NCBI GenBank assembly: GCA_013813135.1
Contig: JACCSF010000007.1
Coordinates: 1-7,631 of the forward strand
From: Thermoleophilaceae bacterium
GTDB lineage: Bacteria > Actinomycetota > Thermoleophilia > Solirubrobacterales > Thermoleophilaceae
Length of the DNA: 7,631 bases
Direction of reading: 5' to 3'
This document shows positions 1-4,406 of the stretch, one piece after another. A program made the position numbers and the translations under genes. Under the pieces are notes generated by a model. It ran no database searches, was not told where the DNA came from, and worked only from the letters and a program-made list of their open reading frames with translations. Position 1 is the stretch's first letter. Each line of letters begins with the position of its first letter.

Positions 1-183
1 GGCGAGAGCGCCGCTCGCGAACTGCGACGCGAGACGGGGCGCGAGGCCAAGGGCGGCAGCATCCCAGCCGTGCTCGCGGCCGTGGTCGGCGCGGCGCTGC
101 TGCTCGCAATCGCAACCTTGGCGGCGCGCCTCCGTCGACAGCGGAACGCTGCCTACCGATCCCGCGGCGCGCTAAGCGGATGA
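1..183 (+). CDS. C-terminal end of an unidentified membrane protein (5' end outside window)
   Basis: Reading frame 1 is open from the first base to a TGA at 181-183 and gives the last 60 residues of a protein that starts upstream of the window. Residues 1-20 are charged and hydrophilic. Residues about 21-42 form one clear hydrophobic helix (IPAVLAAVVGAALLLAIATL and two more Ala). A basic patch, RLRRQR, follows at 43-48, and the last 12 residues are polar. By the positive-inside rule the short tail should be cytoplasmic, so this looks like a C-terminal anchor or the last helix of a larger protein. No catalytic motif lies in the visible part, so the family cannot be named. Third codon positions are mostly G or C, which supports real coding. 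The next gene starts 27 bases downstream on the same strand and may be co-transcribed. Confidence 0.7.
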   Translation, partial: GESAARELRRETGREAKGGSIPAVLAAVVGAALLLAIATLAARLRRQRNAAYRSRGALSG

Positions 184-198
184 GCGCGCACCGAGTGT

Positions 199-202
199 GA
201 GG
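199..202 (+). promoter_or_regulatory. Ribosome binding site for the TTG start at 211
   Basis: GAGG at 199-202 (within GTGAGG) lies 8 bases before the TTG at 211. This is good Shine-Dalgarno spacing and is the main reason for choosing TTG 211 as the start; there is no in-frame ATG or GTG between the stop at 183 and this point. Confidence 0.45.
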
Positions 203-210
203 CCCGCCTG

Positions 211-434
211 TTGTGGCGACGGCTTGCCGCGCTGCGCGACCGGGGCGTCGACTTCGTCACTGCGTGGCAGGACGCGACCGTTCGCGCGCTCGAGCAGGCG
301 GACCCGGGGGGGAGTCGTTGTTCGCGTGGGCGCAGGACGAGTGGCGGCGCGCCTATGAGCGCCGGCCGCCGCATGGGTGGCGGCTCGAGGTCACACCCGG
401 GGACTGGCGGCCGTCTGAGGCGGTCCGATGCTAG
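211..434 (+). pseudogene. Small unidentified protein gene, frame broken at a G7 run
   Basis: Two overlapping half-frames join into one plausible protein of about 75 residues. The first half (frame 1, TTG start at 211) reads LWRRLAALRDRGVDFVTAWQ and goes on to ALEQAD. The second half (frame 3) resumes in the GGGGGGG run at 306-312 with ESLFAWAQDEWRRAYERRPP and ends at TAG 432-434. Each half has GC-rich third positions and a balanced composition, while each frame on the wrong side of the run turns into Arg/Gly-rich text typical of a shadow frame. Adding one G, or slipping back by one base, restores a single reading frame. The product would be soluble and rich in Trp, Arg, Asp and Glu. I do not recognise the family. 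The break could be a sequencing error in a homopolymer, a true frameshift mutation, or ribosomal or polymerase slippage. It is listed as a pseudogene only because the frame is interrupted as given. Confidence 0.55.
306..312 (+). other. Homopolymer G7, in-phase slippery heptamer G_GGG_GGG
   Basis: Read in the frame of the TTG start at 211, the codons here are CCG GGG GGG AGT, so the seven G fall exactly in the X_XXY_YYZ arrangement needed for a -1 slip. A -1 slip gives the second half of the small gene. I see no strong hairpin at the usual 5-9 base distance downstream; a weak GGCGC/GCGCC pairing (346-350 with 359-363) is too far away. Confidence 0.5.
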
Positions 435-452
435 AGGCGTCACGGCGCTAAG

Positions 453-467
453 AGAACCAGCTGTTCT
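453..467. repeat. Short inverted repeat AGAAC-N5-GTTCT
   Basis: AGAAC at 453-457 and GTTCT at 463-467 are inverted copies around CAGCT. It lies between the small gene and the von Willebrand gene and could be an operator half-site pair. It resembles a Gram-positive LexA box (GAAC-N4-GTTC), but its spacer is 5 bases, so I do not call it an SOS box. Confidence 0.25.
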
Positions 468-478
468 AGACGTACATC

Positions 479-492
479 CGTCGAATTCGACG
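479..492. promoter_or_regulatory. Perfect 14-bp palindrome upstream of the von Willebrand gene
   Basis: CGTCGAATTCGACG is identical to its reverse complement over all 14 bases and ends 43 bases before the ATG at 536. Its AT core stands out in very GC-rich surroundings. A dimeric regulator could bind it. A second inverted repeat follows: CGCGGC (495-500) with GCCGCG (508-513) around a 7-base loop. No convincing -35/-10 pair was found here. Confidence 0.3.
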
Positions 493-535
493 ACCGCGGC
501 TGCATCGGCCGCGTCCGAGCGCCGAGACTTGGTGC

Positions 536-1513
536 ATGAGGGTCACCTGGAAGGTCACGTCGGTCGCAACCGTGATGCTCGCCGCCTGTGCTGCGCTGCC
601 GGCCCTGGCGGCCGCCGCGTCCTGCACGCCCAAGACGAACCTCGAGGCGATCATCGACGACTCGGGATCGATGTCCTGGAACGACCCGAACGACCTGCGC
701 ATCCGCGCCACCGAGCTGCTGATCGACACCCAGGGCAACGAGAAGCGCACGCTGGGCGCGGTCGAGTTCGGCAGCGATGCCCAGCCGCTCTTCGGCCCCG
801 GCCTGATCGGACAGAACGCGGCCGCGTTCAAGGCCGCGCTCGCCCCGGCGCTGGTGGAGGACGGCGGCGGGACCGACTACAACGCCGCGTTTACCGCCGC
901 CGCGTCCCACAACCCCAACGCCACGGGGCGCATCTTCCTGACCGACGGCGAGCACACCGCCACCCCGGACTACGCCAACGGGCACGCGGGCGGGCCACCC
1001 GTGTACGTGATCGGCCTCGGCGCCGGCACGGCGGGCGGGCCCAGCGACGAGCTGCTGCAGCGGATCGCGTCCGAGACCGGTGGCCTCTACCGGCGCGCCG
1101 ACGACGCCACGGCCATGCAGGCATCGATGTTCGACCTCAACAGCGCGATCGCGTGCCAGACGCCGCCGAAGCGCTTCAGCGACTCGTTCACCAAGGTGGG
1201 CCAGGCCGAGGCGCACACGGTCACGATCCCAAGTCGCATCAACACAGCGCAGTTCGCGCTGACCTGGGCGAACACGGCCGACGGCTTCACCATAGGAAGC
1301 TTCCGGGTGATCCGGCGCGGCAAGGTCGTCGCGCGCTCCGCCAAGGTGCGCAAGCTCAAGGTGAGCCGCCGGCGCGGATCCACCTTCACCACGGTCCGCG
1401 TGAGCGGCCTGGTGCCGGGCAAGCTGCGCTTCAGCGTGAAGGCGACCCGGCTGGCTGCGCCCGGCGCGGCGGTGAGCCTCACCACTCAGGTGACTCGCAG
1501 GGCCACGCGCTGA
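536..1513 (+). CDS. Secreted von Willebrand factor type A (VWA) domain protein
   Basis: The 325-residue product starts with a Sec-type signal peptide: basic MRVTWK, a hydrophobic Val/Ala/Leu core at about 7-26, and an Ala-rich region before Ser29-Cys30. Cleavage by signal peptidase I after the Ala stretch is likely; the bases of a lipobox are poor because Leu/Val is missing at -3. A VWA domain spans about 35-205 with a complete MIDAS metal site: D41-x-S43-x-S45, T113 in GGGTDYN, and D137 in FLTDGE. Cys30 and Cys207 bracket the domain and could form a disulfide. Residues about 213-325 look like a beta-rich, strongly basic C-terminal domain without a membrane anchor. VWA domains bind protein ligands through a divalent cation; the ligand here is unknown. 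ATG 536 is chosen because it sits directly before the signal peptide; the Shine-Dalgarno is weak (GAG at 524-526). No chelatase or AAA ATPase partner gene lies nearby. Confidence 0.85.
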   Translation: MRVTWKVTSVATVMLAACAALPALAAAASCTPKTNLEAIIDDSGSMSWNDPNDLRIRATELLIDTQGNEKRTLGAVEFGSDAQPLFGPGLIGQNAAAFKAALAPALVEDGGGTDYNAAFTAAASHNPNATGRIFLTDGEHTATPDYANGHAGGPPVYVIGLGAGTAGGPSDELLQRIASETGGLYRRADDATAMQASMFDLNSAIACQTPPKRFSDSFTKVGQAEAHTVTIPSRINTAQFALTWANTADGFTIGSFRVIRRGKVVARSAKVRKLKVSRRRGSTFTTVRVSGLVPGKLRFSVKATRLAAPGAAVSLTTQVTRRATR

Positions 1514-1532
1514 GCGCCGCCGCTCAGGTGGC
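1502..1532. terminator. Bidirectional hairpin terminator between convergent genes
   Basis: CTGAGCG (1510-1516) pairs perfectly with CGCTCAG (1521-1527) around the loop CCGC. GCCAC (1502-1506) further pairs with GTGGC (1528-1532), with GCG (1507-1509) bulged. The inner stem contains both stop codons, TGA 1511-1513 of the plus-strand gene and TGA 1526-1524 of the minus-strand gene, and the genes are only 10 bases apart. There is no T-tract, which is common for terminators in high-GC actinobacteria. Confidence 0.6.
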
Positions 1533-2948
1533 GCGCGCCGCGAACTTCCGCACGCGCTTCTCGCCGCGCGACTCGAAGTAGGCCCACTCCTGCTCGCCCA
1601 GCGGCGTTGCGGGCCTGTCGGCGAACCACCACTCGCGCCCGATCCGGAACCAGTTGCGGGTTGCCTCCAGCTGGCCCAGCACCGCAAGCACGCCCGACTC
1701 CATGCGCCTCCCCATCAGCTCGTTGGCGGGCAGGTTCTCGCGGCGCATCAGCCGGTAGAACTCGGAGCGCGGGTCGGACACGGCGGCGATGGCATCCATG
1801 ACCCGGCGCGAGTCGACCGTCACCTCGCGGTCTTCCATGTACCAGCCGCCGACCACCTTCACGTGCTCCATCAGCTGCTCGGCGTCGATCTTCTTGGGGT
1901 TGTTGAGGAAGCCGAGGTCGTGGAGCGCCACGCGCAGCCGCTCCGGTTCGCCATCGAAGATGGCCTCCAGCGCTGTGATCTCCAGCTCGATCTGATCCTT
2001 GTCGAGGTGCTTGGTCATGCCGAAGTCGAGGAACGCCACCTTGCCGTCGGGCATCAGCAGGTAGTTGCCGGGGTGGGCGTCCGCGTTGAAGTGCTGCAGG
2101 TGGAAAATCGAGCCGAAGCAGAAGCGGAAGACGATCTCGCCGAAGCGGTTCCGCTGCTCCTGGGGCAGCTGCTTGACCTCCTCGAAGCCCGCGCCGTCCA
2201 CCCACTCGCTGACAAGCACGCGCTGAGTCGACAGCCGTGTGACCACGTCGGGCACGTGGATGAAGGGGTGGTCGCGGTAGCCCCGCGCGAACGAGCGCTG
2301 GTTCTGCGCCTCGAGCTCGTAGTCGAGCTCCTCCATCACCCGCTCCTTGAGCTCGTCGGCCGCCGCCTTTGCGTCGAGCCCGGGGGCCAGCGCCTTGGCC
2401 ATGCGCAGGATCAGCCCGGCGTTCTGCATATCGGCGGCGATCGCGTCCGCCACTCCCGGGTACTGGATCTTCACCGCCACCGCCCGGCCGTCGGGCAGCA
2501 TCGCTCGGTGCACCTGCCCGATCGACGCCGCTGCCGCGGCCTCGTGCTCGAAGTGCTCGAACAGCTCCTCGCACGGCTCCTCCCACTCCTCGTCGAGCAC
2601 CTTGCGCACCTGCTTCCAGGGCATCGTCGGCGCTTGAGTGCGCAGCTGGGCCAGTTGCTCCTGGTAGAGCTCGCGGTACTCGGGCGGCAGGAACTCGGTG
2701 TCGATGAAGGACGCGAGCTGGCCGATCTTCATGGCCGCGCCCTTCATGCGGCCGAGCGTGGCCACCATTCGCTCGGCGGCCTCGAGGTGGCGCCGCTCCA
2801 GCGCATCCGCGGCCTCCTCGGGGGAGCGCGCCAGGTTGGCGGCGCGCGTGCCGGCGTAGCGGGCGCCCTGCGTGCCGACCACCGAACCCACCTGGGCGGT
2901 GCGCCGGATTCTGCCCTTGGGAATGGAGCTGTCGTCGCCGTGGGCCAC
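1524..2948 (-). CDS. ABC1/UbiB-family atypical kinase (ADCK-like ATPase)
   Basis: The 474-residue product has the family signatures in order: the KxGQ motif K74-I-G-Q77 in the N-terminal extension, the Ala-rich nucleotide loop AAAAASIGQ at 137-145 that replaces the kinase P-loop, the ATP lysine K160 in AVAVK, the ExD motif E207-L-D209, the catalytic segment D290-A-H-P-G-N295, and the metal-binding D308-F-G310. All key residues are intact, so it should be active. Family members act as atypical kinases or ATPases, best known for supporting quinone (coenzyme Q) synthesis; the substrate in actinobacteria is not settled. No membrane helix is evident at the C-terminus, unlike E. coli UbiB. GTG 2948 is chosen because the protein-like sequence begins there (VAHGDDSSIPKG), while upstream frame text is antisense to rplY. 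The Shine-Dalgarno is weak. No quinone-synthesis genes are adjacent. It converges with the VWA gene and diverges from rplY. Confidence 0.9.
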   Translation of the reverse strand: MAHGDDSSIPKGRIRRTAQVGSVVGTQGARYAGTRAANLARSPEEAADALERRHLEAAERMVATLGRMKGAAMKIGQLASFIDTEFLPPEYRELYQEQLAQLRTQAPTMPWKQVRKVLDEEWEEPCEELFEHFEHEAAAAASIGQVHRAMLPDGRAVAVKIQYPGVADAIAADMQNAGLILRMAKALAPGLDAKAAADELKERVMEELDYELEAQNQRSFARGYRDHPFIHVPDVVTRLSTQRVLVSEWVDGAGFEEVKQLPQEQRNRFGEIVFRFCFGSIFHLQHFNADAHPGNYLLMPDGKVAFLDFGMTKHLDKDQIELEITALEAIFDGEPERLRVALHDLGFLNNPKKIDAEQLMEHVKVVGGWYMEDREVTVDSRRVMDAIAAVSDPRSEFYRLMRRENLPANELMGRRMESGVLAVLGQLEATRNWFRIGREWWFADRPATPLGEQEWAYFESRGEKRVRKFAARAT

Positions 2949-2957
2949 TCGGCTTCG

Positions 2958-2963
2958 AGGATA
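2958..2963 (-). promoter_or_regulatory. Possible -10 element for the UbiB-like gene
   Basis: On the minus strand TATCCT fits the TANNNT pattern and ends 10 bases before the GTG at 2948. This would give a transcript with almost no leader, which fits the weak ribosome binding site. No -35 match is seen at the right distance, so this rests on one hexamer. Confidence 0.25.
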
Positions 2964-3004
2964 GGACGAACCGGGCGCGAACCGGCCGGGTGCCCAGTGG
3001 GGGC

Positions 3005-3024
3005 CTGGGGGCGTGAGCCCCCAG
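3005..3024 (+). other. Perfect 8-bp hairpin with GTGA (GNRA) loop in the divergent intergenic region
   Basis: CTGGGGGC (3005-3012) pairs perfectly with GCCCCCAG (3017-3024) around GTGA, a GNRA tetraloop. It sits 20 bases upstream of the rplY ATG. If transcription starts upstream of it, it is a leader hairpin that could take part in autoregulation by L25, an RNA-binding protein; in E. coli rplY is autogenously controlled through its leader. If transcription starts after 3035, it is only a DNA element. The choice cannot be made from sequence. Confidence 0.45.
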
Positions 3025-3029
3025 ATGGC

Positions 3030-3035
3030 TACACT
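3030..3035 (+). promoter_or_regulatory. rplY: Possible -10 element for rplY
   Basis: TACACT fits TANNNT and ends 9 bases before the ATG at 3045, which would make a nearly leaderless mRNA. This fits the lack of a clear Shine-Dalgarno sequence. The -35 position falls inside the G-rich arm of the hairpin at 3005-3024 and shows no match. Confidence 0.3.
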
Positions 3036-3044
3036 GGCGGGCCG

Positions 3045-3743
3045 ATGGCTGAGGGAAAGCGACCCACATTGGACGTAGAAGAGCGCCCTGAGCGCGGCAC
3101 CCGAGCCACCAGGCGGCTGCGCAGGGCGGGCCTCGTGCCCGGCGTCGTCTACGGCGGGCATGGCGAGGGCTGCGTGTCCTTCAAGGTCGACTCGCGCGTC
3201 CTGCGCCACGTCCTGGTCGACGGCTCGGCGCTGATCGACCTGAAGGTCGACGGCAAGACCCTGCCGGTGATCGTCAAGGATCGCCAGCTCGACCCCGTTC
3301 GCGACGAGCTGATCCACATCGACCTGCTCGAGGTGCGGCTCGACGAGAAGATCCAGACGCAGGTCGGCGTCCACCTCGAGGGCATCGACGACGCGCCCGG
3401 CGTCAAGGAGGGCGGCGTGCTCGATCACGTGACCCACCAGCTCAACATCGAGGCGCTGCCGACCGCGATCCCCGAGGTGATTCACGTGGACGTGAGCGGT
3501 ATGGAGATCGCCGCCACGATGCACCTCTCCGAGATCGCCGCGCCCGAGGGCGTCGAGTTCCTCGACGACCTGGAGGAGACGATCCTCGCCACGGTCGTCG
3601 TGCCCACCGAGGTCGAGGAGCCGGAGGAGATCGAAGCGGAGACCGAGCTGATCGGCGAGGACGGCGAGCCGGTTGAGGCCGCCGCCGACGAGGGCGAGCA
3701 AGCCGAGTCCCCGGCGGAGGAAGCCGAAGGCGAGGAGTCCTGA
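3045..3743 (+). CDS. rplY: Large-subunit ribosomal protein bL25, CTC/TL5 type
   Basis: The 232-residue product is the long, two-domain form of L25. Residues about 5-94 are the 5S rRNA-binding L25 domain with the typical basic stretch RRLRRAGLVPGVVYGG at 22-37. Residues about 99-187 are the TL5/CTC C-terminal beta domain, including LEGIDDAPGVKEGG at 111-124 and the LNIEALPTAIPE segment. A third part, 189-232, is an acidic tail: 20 of the last 42 residues are Asp or Glu, with no Lys or Arg. L25 binds loop E of 5S rRNA in the central protuberance of the 50S subunit; the long form is also known as general stress protein CTC in Bacillus. ATG 3045 directly precedes the family N-terminus. It is the first gene of rplY-pth-mfd, and its stop overlaps the presumed pth start. 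The tail is disordered by appearance and variable in the family. Confidence 0.93.
   Translation: MAEGKRPTLDVEERPERGTRATRRLRRAGLVPGVVYGGHGEGCVSFKVDSRVLRHVLVDGSALIDLKVDGKTLPVIVKDRQLDPVRDELIHIDLLEVRLDEKIQTQVGVHLEGIDDAPGVKEGGVLDHVTHQLNIEALPTAIPEVIHVDVSGMEIAATMHLSEIAAPEGVEFLDDLEETILATVVVPTEVEEPEEIEAETELIGEDGEPVEAAADEGEQAESPAEEAEGEES
3726..3737 (+). promoter_or_regulatory. pth: Purine-rich ribosome binding region for pth inside rplY
   Basis: GAAGG (3726-3730) is 9 bases before the CTG at 3740, and GAGGAG (3732-3737) is 2 bases before it. The first has usable spacing, and the second is strong but close. Their place at the very end of rplY supports initiation at 3740, although these codons also encode the Glu-rich tail of L25. 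Confidence 0.4.
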
Positions 3744-4357
3744 GCCTCTTCCGCCGCGCGAGCGGCGGAGGGAAGCGGAACCCTGAGCAGCCGGCCGAGC
3801 GGGCTGCTTCGGGCAGGGTCGACTGGCTGGTTGTCGGACTGGGCAATCCGGGTGACCGCTACGCCCGCACGCGCCACAACGTCGGCTTCGAGGTGACCGC
3901 GCTGGCCGCACGGCGCTGGGGCCTCCCCAAAGCCAAGAAGCGCTACGCCGGGCTCTACACGGACGGCCGCACCGGCCCGGGTGGGCCGCGCGTCGGCGTG
4001 CTGCTGCCGCAGACCTACATGAACGACTCCGGCAAGTCGGTCAGCCCCGCCCGCGGGGAGCTCGGCGTGGACCTCGACCACGTGGTGGTGGTGCACGACG
4101 AGATCGACCTGCCGTTCGGTCGCGTCGAGGCCCGCCTCGGCGGTGGACTTGCGGGCCACAACGGCCTCAAGGCGGTGAAGGCCGGGCTCGGCAGCCCCGA
4201 ATTCCGCCGCATCCGCGTCGGCGTCGGCCGCCCGGACAGCACCGACCCGGAGATCGTCTCCGCCCACGTCCTGGGCCGCTTCAGCGAGCCGAAGGAAGAA
4301 GTGCGCGAGCTGGTGGAGCGCGCCGCCGACGAGCTGGAACGCCTGGTCGGCGTCTGA
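3740..4357 (+). CDS. pth: Peptidyl-tRNA hydrolase, probable CTG start
   Basis: Pth hydrolyses the ester bond of peptidyl-tRNAs that fall off ribosomes, recycling the tRNA. From CTG 3740 the product has 205 residues (E. coli Pth has 194). The core contains all catalytic and binding residues: N36 in VVGLGNPG, the catalytic H46 in TRHN, N95 in TYMN, D120 in VHDEIDLP, and N141 in GHNGLK. The frame is closed by TGA at 3674 and has no ATG, GTG, TTG or ATH codon before GTG 3893, which lies after the essential H46. CTG 3740 is therefore the best start: it overlaps the rplY stop as CTGA and is preceded by purine-rich sequence. It adds a basic, low-complexity extension of about 27 residues before the core. 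CTG 3827 is the alternative but would trim the first beta strand. The overlap implies translational coupling to rplY. A sequencing error turning ATG or GTG into CTG is also possible. Confidence 0.92.
   Translation: MSLFRRASGGGKRNPEQPAERAASGRVDWLVVGLGNPGDRYARTRHNVGFEVTALAARRWGLPKAKKRYAGLYTDGRTGPGGPRVGVLLPQTYMNDSGKSVSPARGELGVDLDHVVVVHDEIDLPFGRVEARLGGGLAGHNGLKAVKAGLGSPEFRRIRVGVGRPDSTDPEIVSAHVLGRFSEPKEEVRELVERAADELERLVGV
3747..3772 (+). other. Strong hairpin with GCGA (GNRA) loop just inside pth
   Basis: CCGCCGC (3751-3757) pairs perfectly with GCGGCGG (3762-3768) around GCGA. T3750-A3769, the T3749-G3770 wobble, C3748-G3771 and the T3747-G3772 wobble lengthen the stem to about 11 pairs. It starts 4 bases after the rplY stop and 5 bases after the CTG start codon. 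It could influence coupled initiation at pth or act as a weak attenuator; there is no T-tract. Confidence 0.5.
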
Positions 4358-4378
4358 GTAACCTGAGCTGTGTAGGCC

Positions 4379-4406
4379 GCGCGGCAGCCCCGGGCGGCTG
4401 CTGCGC
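4379..4406 (+). promoter_or_regulatory. 11-bp hairpin ending at the mfd start codon
   Basis: Bases 4379-4389 (GCGCGGCAGCC) pair with 4396-4406 (GGCTGCTGCGC) with one G-T wobble and a 6-base loop, CCGGGC. The 3' arm ends directly before the ATG at 4407, so the whole region where ribosomes would bind mfd mRNA is inside the stem. It may be the terminator of rplY-pth, a translational control element for mfd, or both. The gap between pth and mfd is 49 bases in all. Confidence 0.5.

Noticed and set aside
453..467. LexA/SOS box upstream of the VWA gene
   Set aside because: The half-sites GAAC and GTTC are separated by 5 bases, while the Gram-positive box needs 4, and the gene is not a known SOS function.
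536..626. Lipoprotein signal in the VWA protein because Cys30 follows the hydrophobic core
   Set aside because: The residues before Cys30 are Ala-Ala-Ser with no Leu, Val or Ile at -3, so ordinary signal peptidase I cleavage and a disulfide role for Cys30 are more likely.
1863..3044. Plus-strand extension of the L25 frame upstream of ATG 3045
   Set aside because: It runs antisense through the UbiB-like gene with His/Leu/Arg-rich shadow composition. L25 proteins begin close to ATG 3045.
3734..3760. L25-Pth fusion protein by programmed -1 frameshifting at the overlap
   Set aside because: The frames are related by -1, but there is no slippery heptamer in the overlap; coupled initiation at CTG is simpler.
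2949..3911. Upstream extension of the UbiB-like frame to 795 residues, as a possible fusion
   Set aside because: The extra residues are antisense to rplY and pth and show shadow-frame composition; the family N-terminus fits GTG 2948.
4359..4364. TAACCT as a -10 element for mfd
   Set aside because: It matches TANNNT but has no -35 partner at 16-18 bases and sits directly on the pth stop; chance matches to this pattern are frequent.
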